This document shows positions 7,197-16,727 of a DNA stretch of 64,000 nt, one piece after another. Position 1 is the first letter of the stretch. Each line of letters opens with the position of its first letter. The translations under genes and the position numbers were made by a program. The notes under the pieces were generated by a model that worked only from the letters and a program-made list of their open reading frames with translations, did no database searches and was not told the DNA's origin. Origin of the DNA: Oxalobacteraceae bacterium (GTDB lineage: Bacteria; Pseudomonadota; Gammaproteobacteria; Burkholderiales; Burkholderiaceae_D); assembly GCA_027490725.1 (NCBI GenBank), contig JAIXXN010000046.1:34881-98880 (forward strand), read 5' to 3'.

Positions 7197-9164
7197 CTAG
7201 ACAACAGGAGCGCCGGGTTTGCGATCGACATGGAAAGGTAACAAATGTCCCTTCAGTTGTTCCCCATCCCCCATTTTTCCCCTGTTTTTAAATGTAAGTG
7301 TTTGCCAATGCCTAAACGTCCTCCCCATATCAGCAAACTGAGCTGGACCTAGTTCGCCAGTACATTGACCGAACAAATCGCAGCGCAATTGAAATGCCAC
7401 TTCATGTGCTTGACTGAGCACATTGAGTTCGCTATCCATCGCCATGCTGCGCAGGTTCAGGTTTGCCGACCCTATCGTGAACGCGGCGTCGTCCACCACG
7501 GCCACCTTGGCGTGAATGTAGATTTCTTCGTAGTCATCCCGCCGCAGCTTTTCACCCTTAGCGCATGTCCAGAGCGAGCACATCACGACATTAACGCCTT
7601 GCTTTTGCAGTGCTGCGGGAGAAATGGGTTGCTCGCCCTTTCCTTGGCGCGCACGTTCCACCGCCTCCTGATGCTCGACAGTCATCGTCGCGCTCATCCC
7701 AACCTTAGAGGCCACGTCATAGGTCGGTGTATCCATGCCATTCATTTCTGGTGTGGACGTCAGCAGGAAAATATAAAGGGGCTTATTAAATCCGGCTTGT
7801 CGCAGTTTGCTCACGCAATTCAGGAGATGCTCAGCCCACGTCACGTACTGTATGTATTGATTCTGAATAAACATGTAGTGCTGCATTTGCCGTGTGAGGT
7901 TCGCATAGCACTCTTTAACGCCTTTCTCACCGTGCATGGGTTGAGTACGGATGAGTTGCACGCTGTGACGACCATTCGGCAATTGAAATGCTGTCCATGG
8001 AATCTTTGCGCGCCGCTTGATGAAGTCCCCGTCCATTTCGTGATGGAGCGCACTCACAACCTTATCGTGAGCAGATTGCGCCAACTTCTTGGCGACAGGG
8101 GCGAGATTAAGAAATGCTCGGCAAGTATCGAAAAACAATGAACCAGGCGGCTTGGATTCGCTCCACGCCTGACAAAAATTAAGGTTGAGGTCGTATAGCA
8201 CGGGACCTCGTAAACGGCATGAAACGTCCTGATATGGTTTAGCTACCGAGGAGTTATCGGCCAGATACCTGTCGACCATCTTTTGATGCTCTTGCTTTCC
8301 ACGTTGTGTCTGCCTGTAGCCAAACGCAATATCGCTCGGTGAGACATGATCACCTACAGCCAACCTTCGCAATGCCGATTCTTCTTTGCAAAAAAAGCGC
8401 TCGCGCAGCGGGTCCTGAAATACGTGGTCCGTTGTATCCCAAAAGTCGGTGATCGAATTGTGCCCCATCACATAGCCCACCGCATCGGCTGGATATTCGT
8501 AATCGATCAACACCATTTTCTGATGATGCGCCGGATACATGACGGAACTGATTCCCTTCGGATTGGTGAGCACCCCATCAGGAAGCGTCTCGTCCTTCAG
8601 TGCGCCCACCATATGTACGCCAGAGATATCGCGGACATGAAAATGAATATTTGCATCGGCACCGGAACGGAATTGCGCAAACCACTCCGCGTTATATTTG
8701 CAATGTGCATCGCTATAGAATCCGCGCGATCCGTTAGCGATGCCTTGATACAGCCGACCATAAAAATCCGGCAGATTATTCATCAACTTCTGCGTGGCCG
8801 CATCATCGTGCCATACCAGTAGACGCACCCTGACAGGCGAGGAACGCCCGGCGACCTCCTTCAATAAATCGCCGTATCGCTGGCCATTCTCTGCACTGCC
8901 CTCGCGATTCAGTACCATACCCGGGTCAAAACCCCAGGTGATAATGTCCACCGAATGCTTGGCGTTTTTGATGTCTTCCGCAATCTGTCGGAAGACGTTT
9001 TGACCACACAATTTCGGTTCGAGTTCACAGCCATGGCGCGGATCGTAGACCGGATGTGGCACTCTGATAAACCACGGCTGGGCCAGGCATTGACAGGGTG
9101 CGCCAGTTTTCCGATACGATAATGTCTGCTTGTAGAGCTTCACATTCTGATCCATGCTGCCCAT
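7197..9164 (-). CDS. Type VI phospholipase D effector (Tle5-like)
   Basis: A 655-residue phospholipase D superfamily protein without a signal peptide. It has two complete HxKxxxxD motifs: HHQKMVLID (H214, K216, D221) and IHAKVAVVDD (H551, K553, D558), the second followed by GSANLNLRSM. Together these form the one active site of the family and would cleave membrane phospholipids in a target cell. It lies 32 bp downstream of vgrG and is followed by a Sel1-repeat gene, the standard vgrG-effector-immunity order. I infer delivery by the VgrG spike. Confidence 0.85.
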   Translation of the reverse strand: MGSMDQNVKLYKQTLSYRKTGAPCQCLAQPWFIRVPHPVYDPRHGCELEPKLCGQNVFRQIAEDIKNAKHSVDIITWGFDPGMVLNREGSAENGQRYGDLLKEVAGRSSPVRVRLLVWHDDAATQKLMNNLPDFYGRLYQGIANGSRGFYSDAHCKYNAEWFAQFRSGADANIHFHVRDISGVHMVGALKDETLPDGVLTNPKGISSVMYPAHHQKMVLIDYEYPADAVGYVMGHNSITDFWDTTDHVFQDPLRERFFCKEESALRRLAVGDHVSPSDIAFGYRQTQRGKQEHQKMVDRYLADNSSVAKPYQDVSCRLRGPVLYDLNLNFCQAWSESKPPGSLFFDTCRAFLNLAPVAKKLAQSAHDKVVSALHHEMDGDFIKRRAKIPWTAFQLPNGRHSVQLIRTQPMHGEKGVKECYANLTRQMQHYMFIQNQYIQYVTWAEHLLNCVSKLRQAGFNKPLYIFLLTSTPEMNGMDTPTYDVASKVGMSATMTVEHQEAVERARQGKGEQPISPAALQKQGVNVVMCSLWTCAKGEKLRRDDYEEIYIHAKVAVVDDAAFTIGSANLNLRSMAMDSELNVLSQAHEVAFQLRCDLFGQCTGELGPAQFADMGRTFRHWQTLTFKNRGKMGDGEQLKGHLLPFHVDRKPGAPVV

Positions 9165-9196
9165 AGCCGGTCGCTCCTGGTGATTGCATGTGTACT

Positions 9197-12019
9197 TTAC
9201 GTAGACTGCTCATCCTCTGTGCGCATAGCCGGATTGGCGAGCAAGCGGTCTTTCTCAAACGACACCGGCTCCTCACTCAACGAACCACCCGCATTGGCAT
9301 AGCCGTGGTAGCCAAGCCCCGCGCTCATTTCATGCGACTGTTCATGCGAGTCCGCATCAATCGCGTAACGGTCGCCATTCGGTAGCTCAACTTCGTATTT
9401 TGCTTGTTCTTCCAGGTCATGCTTGAACGTCATGTTGCCGTCGTCATCCATGTGCCCCTGCTCCAGTAACGCATCGTCCTTGTATAGCTTGTAAGGTAAG
9501 CCTGCGTTGACACGCCCTCCGGCCGCTGGATGACTATTCAAATGAAAAGTCCCTGCGCCATCCAGTTTGGTCTGAGACGGTTGAACCTCGACTATCGCCA
9601 TGTTTTTCGGTCCCTCGTAAATAAACTTAGCCGCGTGCGCCTCGAAGTTTCCATTGGTGCCTTGCTCGATCCCACCGGCACTGAACTTGGCATAGCTACC
9701 GCCTCCGTTGATCACCACTTCCTCCTTAGCGCAAATGGTGATGCGGTTAGCCGTCTGCGTGATGTTGAGCTTAGCCAGCACGTTGACGCTGTCCGACAAC
9801 GCCCGCAGGTCGATGTCACCCGCCGCTGCAACCAGCCGCATGCCGGCCTTGTGCACAAATAGACGAAACGCCTGCCGGACACTGGCGAACAAACTGCCGC
9901 CGTTGGCGATCGACAAATCATGTCCTGTCGTCAGCGCTGTATGCTGGTCGCTGGCGAAATGGGTACTGCCCCGGGTCGTGGTCTCGATGCCTGCCGGGCT
10001 GGCCAGTACCAACTGCGGCAAGGCCAGTTGCGGGAATCCGGTTCTGGAGCTTGTACCGCCTTGAATACTGTCGTTCTGGGCCTTGATGGCGGCAACGCTA
10101 CTAGCTTGCTCCTCGCCGTCCTGCGCACCGGATTGCTGCGCCAATTTCGCCAGCGCATCGTGCTGGTTGTGCGCCGCGTTGAGTCGCTGTAACGTCTCGC
10201 CCATGTCCTTGATATGGGATGCGCCGTTGGGCCGCGCCTCAGTCGTAATCAGCATGCCGCGGTTGGCACGCGCCACGCCCCACGCGTTAGTGGCAAGCTC
10301 CCATCCTTCGCCACGGGCATCCAAACGCCCATCAGAAGTTTCGATACGGGTAATGCTGCCCAAGGATAGCTGGCTATGCTGATGATCGCTCCTAAGCTGA
10401 ACCTGCATCGCCCCCTTGGTATCATCGAGAATCAGATGATTGCTACCACCATCACCGCCGCTGGCCAGTTCGCGACTGCGTAGCCCGGCCAGCGCCCGTT
10501 GTGCCGGCAAATGCCATGGCGGCATATTGGCGCTGTTATAGACGATGCCAACAACGATGGGATGATCGATATTCCCATCCAGGAACTGGACCACCACCTC
10601 CTGCCCGACACGCGGCAAACACATCTGGCCAAAATAGGGCCCGGCCATCGGCATCATGACACGTATCCATGGCGAACTGGCCTGGTCAAATTCACCGATT
10701 CGGTCCCAGTGGAATTGCAATTTAATTCTGCCCAGAGCATCGGTATAGATATCTTCGCCAGGCGGGCCGACGACGATAGCCGTCTGCACACCGGGGGGCG
10801 CGCAGGGTACGCTGTTGTAGTGGCGACCAGGCCGCCAGCGTATGTCGCGACGTATGCAGACGAAGCTGTTGGTGTACTCCGACTTGCCATCCGAGCCGGC
10901 GGGATAATTGTTGCTCGCGCTATGTTCGACCGACAGGATCAGGTATTCGCGCGCACCAATGCCGGTTTTAAAATCTTCGTCCGGCTCCGGTGGCCTCGGA
11001 TCAGCGCTGAAATGGTCTGCGAGCTTGAAGATGCGACCGGGCTGGGTCACGCGGTCATTTCCGCTGGCTTCGAAATACTGGGCACGCTGGTCAGCTTCTT
11101 CCATGCGGCGCTGGGCCAGTGCGTCGCCATCATCCATATTCGAATAACCATAGGAGCCTGCATTCTCATAGAGCTCATACGCCTCCACATCGCCTTGATG
11201 ATTGAGTGAATAGCCACTGACCAGTTGTGCACGGGGGCTTTTGTAATTGAAGCTGGCAAGTGTTACTTTGCCAGAACCGAGCTGCCTCACTGCTTGCCAT
11301 GCGCGGATGCCGTCCGCCTCGTCCGAACCCGCATCAGCGCGAAAACACATCTGATCAGGAGCGCCCCTGACATGGGCGGCATCGATAGGCTCGGCCTGCA
11401 TCGAGTTATCGCTCAGAATCAGCGTATGACCGTCGAGCCTGTGCTCGTAGCTGTAATAAAGACCCGCAGCTTCCCAGCGCCGGTGCAAGTGGTTGTAATC
11501 GGTCTCGTTATGCTGGTTGGCGCAGGTCAGCTTCTTGTCGTCGTAGTCCAGACTCATGCGCGTCCGCCAATCCTGCTGATGGTAATGCGCGAAGGTCGAT
11601 TCGGTTAATTCGATAACACTGCGATGCTGGAAGGAGACATTGTCCTTGCGCAGCTTGGCGAACGCCAACCAGGGCTGAAGTATCATCTGATAAAAGGCGA
11701 AGCCACCGTCAGTGCGTGCAAAACGGAAGGTACCGACGTAGCCATTCATGTAGCGCATCGCACCATCTTCGCGCACCAGCGAGATGGTTACCATGCGACT
11801 CATCATCTTTTTAAGCGGGATACTGGCATCGTCAGAGAGCACCTCGACATCAATCATGAAATCGCGCGATAGCTCTTCCTGCATCTTCACCTTGTTGACC
11901 AGCATTACCGCATCGGCAGGACCGTCGCCTTGCGGAAAGTCCATCCGTAGCAGGCGACCATTTTGGGATGCGGAGCTCATTACAGAAAGCCCGTCAAGAT
12001 TCAAGATCTCTTCTATCAT
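9197..12019 (-). CDS. vgrG: Type VI spike protein VgrG with C-terminal extension
   Basis: VgrG trimers form the puncturing tip of the T6SS tube. The N-terminal half matches the gp27-like base, with DIYTDALGRIKLQFHWDR and SPWIRVMMPMAGPYFGQMCLPRVGQEVVVQFLDGN typical of the gp5/OB region. A DUF2345 region follows (about residues 570-790), then roughly 140 residues including a small transthyretin-like stretch (LPYKLYKDDALLEQGHMDDDGN), probably the cargo adaptor. The frame extends to a TTG at 12127, but a strong GGAGG (12025-12029) sits 5 nt before ATG 12019, giving 940 residues. No enzymatic extension is recognisable. Confidence 0.92.
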   Translation of the reverse strand: MIEEILNLDGLSVMSSASQNGRLLRMDFPQGDGPADAVMLVNKVKMQEELSRDFMIDVEVLSDDASIPLKKMMSRMVTISLVREDGAMRYMNGYVGTFRFARTDGGFAFYQMILQPWLAFAKLRKDNVSFQHRSVIELTESTFAHYHQQDWRTRMSLDYDDKKLTCANQHNETDYNHLHRRWEAAGLYYSYEHRLDGHTLILSDNSMQAEPIDAAHVRGAPDQMCFRADAGSDEADGIRAWQAVRQLGSGKVTLASFNYKSPRAQLVSGYSLNHQGDVEAYELYENAGSYGYSNMDDGDALAQRRMEEADQRAQYFEASGNDRVTQPGRIFKLADHFSADPRPPEPDEDFKTGIGAREYLILSVEHSASNNYPAGSDGKSEYTNSFVCIRRDIRWRPGRHYNSVPCAPPGVQTAIVVGPPGEDIYTDALGRIKLQFHWDRIGEFDQASSPWIRVMMPMAGPYFGQMCLPRVGQEVVVQFLDGNIDHPIVVGIVYNSANMPPWHLPAQRALAGLRSRELASGGDGGSNHLILDDTKGAMQVQLRSDHQHSQLSLGSITRIETSDGRLDARGEGWELATNAWGVARANRGMLITTEARPNGASHIKDMGETLQRLNAAHNQHDALAKLAQQSGAQDGEEQASSVAAIKAQNDSIQGGTSSRTGFPQLALPQLVLASPAGIETTTRGSTHFASDQHTALTTGHDLSIANGGSLFASVRQAFRLFVHKAGMRLVAAAGDIDLRALSDSVNVLAKLNITQTANRITICAKEEVVINGGGSYAKFSAGGIEQGTNGNFEAHAAKFIYEGPKNMAIVEVQPSQTKLDGAGTFHLNSHPAAGGRVNAGLPYKLYKDDALLEQGHMDDDGNMTFKHDLEEQAKYEVELPNGDRYAIDADSHEQSHEMSAGLGYHGYANAGGSLSEEPVSFEKDRLLANPAMRTEDEQST

Positions 12020-12123
12020 CCAATCCTCCGGATTAGCTACCATCAGCCCGACATCGCACATGAGACGGGATGCAATCAAGTGTTGAACTATAAGTGTGCC
12101 AACGCCGGCAGCGTTGACCGCTA

Positions 12124-13206
12124 TCAAGTGATCTCATCAACAGCATCGGGCAGCCAGTAATCGATGGAGGTTCTGCTGACCTTGCCACTCTGACCAAACA
12201 GAAATGCATCCCATCCCAGGCGCCGGCCCACACCAGGCTTACTGCTCAAGGTCAGAGCTTGCAAGCAGGAAGGTTGCAATAGCAGCCTTAACTGAAATTT
12301 CAGGATGGACAAATCAAAGACCCGCAGCATGCGCACCAGCGCGAGGGCCGCAGCGCGGCGCGGAAGAAATTGTTCGACCTCTGGCAATCCAAGCGGACCG
12401 ATAATGAGCCGGACACACAGATCTTTGCGGAGTAGTCTGCCGCCCAGAGCTGCGCCATGGCCGAGCCTGGTAACCTTACTGCCGAGCTTACTGCGCCGAT
12501 GGTCCGGAATCATGTCCCACGCTTCGGCAAACTGTTCCAGCTCGATCGCTACACCAAAATGATGCGTCAACACGCGTGATATGGCGCTGGCAGTCACCGG
12601 ACGAGCGCGTATTAGCGCTGCGTAGTACGCAGCAATATGATCCGCTTGGCGCGGTGCAGCCTTGGCCGCACCTGACGACTGACCGGCCAGAGACAACAGT
12701 AACGGCAACTGCGCATCCTGACCTTGGACGTCTAGCGTATGCTCCAGACGGTATTTTCCCCAAGCATTAAAAAACTGTGTCGTCAGTCGCTGCGAAAGAA
12801 AATTGATAAATGCATGTGATGCCGCATCGCCACCCCAGCGCCTTGCCGCAGCGATACTTTCCGTCTTGTGCAAAGGTAGCGTTCCGTTCACACCTAGCAG
12901 GCCGAAAAAAGTCGGCGTCAGCATCATCTGCGCGCCCATCCGGCTTTGCAACATACCCAACAGCTCGGCATCGGCTTGGTTCGCCGTCCGTAGAATCGGC
13001 ATTGGTGCCAGCTCGCTCGCCGGAAATTTCAGCGACAGGCTATTTTGAAAGCGCAGTACCTCAGCGAAGGCATGTTCATACGAAATGCCGTGGCGCCCCA
13101 TCCAACGCAACAGAATGCGCAATGCCTGCGCGAACTGAAAACGTTGCGGCTCATCAATCAGGCGTTGGATCAGGCTAAGGTCTGATAGCCGCTTCTTGGC
13201 TTGCAT
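12124..13206 (-). CDS. tssG: Type VI baseplate protein TssG
   Basis: A 360-residue protein of the TssG/ImpH family, part of the T6SS baseplate wedge with TssE, TssF and TssK. The N-terminal LIQRLIDEPQRFQFAQALRIL segment and the LTPTFFGLLGVNGTLPLHKTE region are characteristic. Its start overlaps the 3' end of tssF by 37 bp, indicating co-translation. About 100 bp separate its stop from the RBS-supported vgrG start. Confidence 0.9.
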   Translation of the reverse strand: MQAKKRLSDLSLIQRLIDEPQRFQFAQALRILLRWMGRHGISYEHAFAEVLRFQNSLSLKFPASELAPMPILRTANQADAELLGMLQSRMGAQMMLTPTFFGLLGVNGTLPLHKTESIAAARRWGGDAASHAFINFLSQRLTTQFFNAWGKYRLEHTLDVQGQDAQLPLLLSLAGQSSGAAKAAPRQADHIAAYYAALIRARPVTASAISRVLTHHFGVAIELEQFAEAWDMIPDHRRSKLGSKVTRLGHGAALGGRLLRKDLCVRLIIGPLGLPEVEQFLPRRAAALALVRMLRVFDLSILKFQLRLLLQPSCLQALTLSSKPGVGRRLGWDAFLFGQSGKVSRTSIDYWLPDAVDEIT

Positions 13207-14999
13207 CGGATAAGTTCCTTCCCCGATTGCTGGGACAGAATGACCAGCTCGATAAAGCTGTTGACCTGCACGTACAGCCCCAGAAACTGGTCGATCACTT
13301 GCACAAACAGGAGTAAGCCGTTGCCTACAAATGCATCTTCATCCAGCGAGATGCGGACCTCGGTACCATGCACCAGTGAAGCGCCGTACTGGGTACGTAC
13401 CCAGTTCGCCGTTTCCCCACGTTCAAGCCCGCAAATGCCTGCAATCTGGCGACGCGATACCGGAGATTGTGGCAAGTCATACAGCGTCAGCATTTCACGA
13501 AAATTCGATAAGCCATCCTTGCCTAAACCCTGCTGCTGCAGTGTCAGATGCGAGATAAGCCGCCAGTGATTGCCACCGCCCGCACCGAATTTGTAGGCAC
13601 GGCTGGGCTTGCGCAATAGACGAACGGCGTAGCTAGTCGCATCACGTAGCGGCGTGAGCTCCGCATCGCGTCCGTGTTCCGGCAGCAGACTCGGTAAGTC
13701 TCGATTGGTGCAACTCAGTGCAATCGACAGACTGGTCTTCTCTACCGCCGCCGGATTAAAGTCCGCGTCGACCAGCGTAAGGCGCTTTTCATAGCCGGGA
13801 CTAATCGCCGCCAGCGTCGCATCATGGCGCAGCACCCAGTAGCGCCCCTGATCAGTGACGCTTTCACCATGACGCAGCGAGTAAAGCGGCCGGAACTCGG
13901 CAATCTGTTCGGATCGCTCACGCCGACTTACCATGTGGACCGCATCGATGGAATACACCTCGAAGGCTTCAGGACGGCTGGCATCCGCCAACACGCCATA
14001 GTCAGCTGTATAGTGCGTCACCCCGATCGGGTGACCCGGTCGCTGGAAGAGATTCACTACTGGGCTGCAGCCCAGTTGCAAGTTCTCCACGGATAAGGTG
14101 TCCAGAATCCGGGCGTGATGCGAGTCTGAGCGTATCCCAGTCAATACAAGATGCAAAGTGAAGTGCCGACTTTGCGCTGGCAGATGCTTTTTGAGACACG
14201 CCAGATCGATGTCGAAAAAATTGAATTTTTCCGGAAATACGAAGTATTCACTGAGTAGGCGATAAGCCTCCTGTGAACGCGCATCGAAGGGAAGCAATGC
14301 CTCGTCATCCGAAAATCCCACCGGCGCCACCGGTATTGACGGCAGCGCGATCCAGCGACCAGCTTCTGCTTCGACGTATGCGCTCCCCACACGCATGAAT
14401 AAGGCGTCGCGCAAGCTAGCGCAAAACGTCGGATCACCGTCAATGAACACCCGTAGTGACGTCAGCTCTGCCGGCAACACGCCATCAATTCCCATACTGA
14501 GCGATGCGCTAGAGGTGGGCGGCAAAGTCATTCCGGTTGGAGGATGAACCAGTGCATCAAACTGCGCAGCCTTCACTCTGACCGGGCTTAGGTTAATCTC
14601 GTACGCCGTCTTGAAGCGGCAGCGCACACCCTGTACGGCGCTCGAGTCCATCTCTGTACCGCGCGGAATAGTGAGAACGGCAGAGGCACCCGCCGAACGA
14701 TTCACAGGATAGGTGGCACGCATGATGGAGCAGGAGGGAAACGGCCTTAGATAATGAGGAAACAGCGTCTCTAGCAGGGCTTCCGTGAATTCCGGATAGC
14801 TATCATCGAGCTTCTTGGCAATGCGCGCAGAAAGCAGGGCAACAGACTGGATCAACTGCTCGACATGAGGATCCGGACAGGTGTCGCCGCCTAGCTGCAG
14901 ACGTCCGCCCACGCCGGGATAACGCTCGCACAATTCACGGCCTAGCTGGCGCAAATGCACCAGCTCACGCTCGAAATACGGCAGCAAATCCTCCATCAA
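13170..14999 (-). CDS. tssF: Type VI baseplate protein TssF
   Basis: A 609-residue TssF/ImpG protein. It begins DLLPYFERELVHLRQLGRELCERYPGVGGRLQL and contains PHVEQLIQSVALLSARIAKKLDDSYPEFTEALLETLFPHYLRPFPS, both hallmarks of the family. It is the first gene of the minus-strand arm; GAGGAG precedes the ATG. It would assemble with TssG, TssE and TssK into the cytoplasmic baseplate. Confidence 0.92.
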   Translation of the reverse strand: MMEDLLPYFERELVHLRQLGRELCERYPGVGGRLQLGGDTCPDPHVEQLIQSVALLSARIAKKLDDSYPEFTEALLETLFPHYLRPFPSCSIMRATYPVNRSAGASAVLTIPRGTEMDSSAVQGVRCRFKTAYEINLSPVRVKAAQFDALVHPPTGMTLPPTSSASLSMGIDGVLPAELTSLRVFIDGDPTFCASLRDALFMRVGSAYVEAEAGRWIALPSIPVAPVGFSDDEALLPFDARSQEAYRLLSEYFVFPEKFNFFDIDLACLKKHLPAQSRHFTLHLVLTGIRSDSHHARILDTLSVENLQLGCSPVVNLFQRPGHPIGVTHYTADYGVLADASRPEAFEVYSIDAVHMVSRRERSEQIAEFRPLYSLRHGESVTDQGRYWVLRHDATLAAISPGYEKRLTLVDADFNPAAVEKTSLSIALSCTNRDLPSLLPEHGRDAELTPLRDATSYAVRLLRKPSRAYKFGAGGGNHWRLISHLTLQQQGLGKDGLSNFREMLTLYDLPQSPVSRRQIAGICGLERGETANWVRTQYGASLVHGTEVRISLDEDAFVGNGLLLFVQVIDQFLGLYVQVNSFIELVILSQQSGKELIRCKPRSGYQTLA

Positions 15000-15196
15000 T
15001 ACTCCTCAGCCGCCAGCAGGAAATGTGGCGCGCAGGCTGAGCATTATCAGTCCGTCGCTTGGGAACATATTGAGCTTGCGCAATGGAAAGAGGAGTCCGC
15101 AGGAGATTCACCACGCACAGTCACATTGCCAAAAAGATTGTGTAATCGCATGGCGCAACGCATACTCATCCGCTTGCCCAGTCCGGAATTGCACCC

Positions 15197-16036
15197 ATGC
15201 CTATTGCGCGCCTCGTCATTCTGACCCTGCTGGCTCTGGCCGCCTTTGCCGGTAACTCGCTGCTTTGCCGCGCTGCACTGGCCCATACCGGCATCGATGC
15301 CGCCAGTTTCAGCACCTTGCGTCTGCTCTCCGGCGCATTGATGCTATGGCTACTCGTCAGACTGCGCAATGGCCAGCAAACAGGCGAAGGAAACTGGCGA
15401 TCTGCACTGGCGCTGTTTGCTTACGCCATTGGCTTCTCGTTTTCCTACCGTCATTTACCGGCGGCGGCAGGGGCACTGATTCTCTTCGGCGCAGTGCAAA
15501 CCACCATGATCGGTTATGCGCTCTGGCGCGGTGAACAGTTGCGGCTAGCGCAACTGGGCGGCTTGCTACTGGCTGGCGGCGGATTGATCAGCTTGCTACT
15601 GCCGGGGCTCTCTGCGACGCCACTATCTGGCGCTCTGCTCATGCTGGGTGCTGGCATCGCGTGGGGCATATATTCCTTGCGTGGAAAAACTGGCGGCGAT
15701 CCACTCAAAGTAAGCGCTGGCAATTTCATGCGTACCGTCCCCATGGCGCTCGCGTTGAGCTTAGTGCTCATCAGTGACGCCCAATTCGACGCAGCCGGTT
15801 ATACCTATGCGGTTCTGTCCGGCGCTCTTGCATCGGGCGTCGGCTATGCGATCTGGTACACCGCCTTGCCGTTTTTAAAATCCAGCACGGCAGCAACGGT
15901 GCAACTGAGCGTTCCGGTGATTGCTGCGCTCGGCGGCATACTCTTTTTAGATGAAGTTCTAACGCTACGCCTGATTGCCGCATCGCTCGCCATTCTCGGC
16001 GGCATCGCCATTGTCCTGCTGCCTGCGCGCCGCTAG
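15197..16036 (+). CDS. EamA/DMT-family transporter
   Basis: A 279-residue protein with about ten membrane helices arranged as two EamA repeats, the second ending LSVPVIAALGGILFLDEVLTLRLIAASLAILGGIAIVL. Such proteins export or import small metabolites; the substrate is unknown. It sits between the two divergent arms of the T6SS cluster and has no apparent link to secretion, so it may be a bystander of rearrangement. The 197 bp between it and tssF hold no gene I can see. Confidence 0.85.
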   Translation: MPIARLVILTLLALAAFAGNSLLCRAALAHTGIDAASFSTLRLLSGALMLWLLVRLRNGQQTGEGNWRSALALFAYAIGFSFSYRHLPAAAGALILFGAVQTTMIGYALWRGEQLRLAQLGGLLLAGGGLISLLLPGLSATPLSGALLMLGAGIAWGIYSLRGKTGGDPLKVSAGNFMRTVPMALALSLVLISDAQFDAAGYTYAVLSGALASGVGYAIWYTALPFLKSSTAATVQLSVPVIAALGGILFLDEVLTLRLIAASLAILGGIAIVLLPARR

Positions 16037-16164
16037 GCCGACGCACGCCAGGCTCGCGCAGCGTGCATCTGCGAGAACTCGCTCAAGGGAGGGGCGCGCT
16101 GCAAGATTGATGCTTGCGAGAACGCAATGCTTTGCAAGCTAGCTCGCCAATAATCGACCTTCCA

Positions 16165-16182
16165 GAGTGATCTGATTCACTC
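16165..16182. repeat. Short dyad upstream of tssE
   Basis: GAGTGA-TCTGAT-TCACTC forms a perfect 6-bp inverted repeat 57 bp before the tssE start. It could be an operator or a small hairpin. Nothing else convincing is visible in 16037-16238. Confidence 0.25.
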
Positions 16183-16238
16183 CGCCAATCTTGCGTCGCC
16201 GCTTGCAAGAGCAATGGCGCTTCTGATGGGAGTCGGAC

Positions 16239-16727
16239 ATGGCAGAACGCAATTTTGCGCCGGGATTATGGGACCGTTTAATGGCAACTCCGGATGGCTC
16301 GGATACGGATGGCAGAATCTCTCTCGATTCATACAAGGCCGCCATCACGCGCGATCTGGAGGATCTGCTCAATACGCGCACCTGTCTGCCAGACGAGTAC
16401 TTCGCTGAATTTCCCGCTTGCCGTAATTCGATCCTCAACTATGGCCTCGTTGATTTCGCCGCCTTGTGTCTGACCAGCGACGTTGATCAGAAGCTGATCT
16501 GCCACTACCTGAAGGAAGCCATCAACCGCTTCGAACCGCGCCTCAGCAACGTTAAAACGGCGGTTCACGTGGAGCGCGGTACAAGCAATCGGCTCGACTT
16601 TGTCATCTCAGGAACTTTGAAGGCATATGGCAATGATCCACTAGAGCTCAACGCCATCTTCCAGCCTTCAACGTTGCGCTATTCCATCAGCCCGAAACGC
16701 GGCACACATAGAGGAAGCCTGCCATGA
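16239..16727 (+). CDS. tssE: Type VI baseplate protein TssE (gp25-like)
   Basis: A 162-residue protein of the gp25-like lysozyme-family baseplate component. It opens WDRLMATPDG and contains ITRDLEDLLNTRTCLPDEYFAEFPACRNSILNYGLVDFA, which matches TssE, and later EPRLSNVKTAV. GGGAG at 16228-16232 supports the start. The stop overlaps the next ATG (ATGA). Its separation from tssF-tssG on the other strand is unusual. Confidence 0.88.
   Translation: MAERNFAPGLWDRLMATPDGSDTDGRISLDSYKAAITRDLEDLLNTRTCLPDEYFAEFPACRNSILNYGLVDFAALCLTSDVDQKLICHYLKEAINRFEPRLSNVKTAVHVERGTSNRLDFVISGTLKAYGNDPLELNAIFQPSTLRYSISPKRGTHRGSLP

Noticed and set aside
12020..12127. TTG start of vgrG overlapping the tssG stop
   Set aside because: A strong GGAGG five bases before ATG 12019 and the family N-terminus favour the shorter protein.
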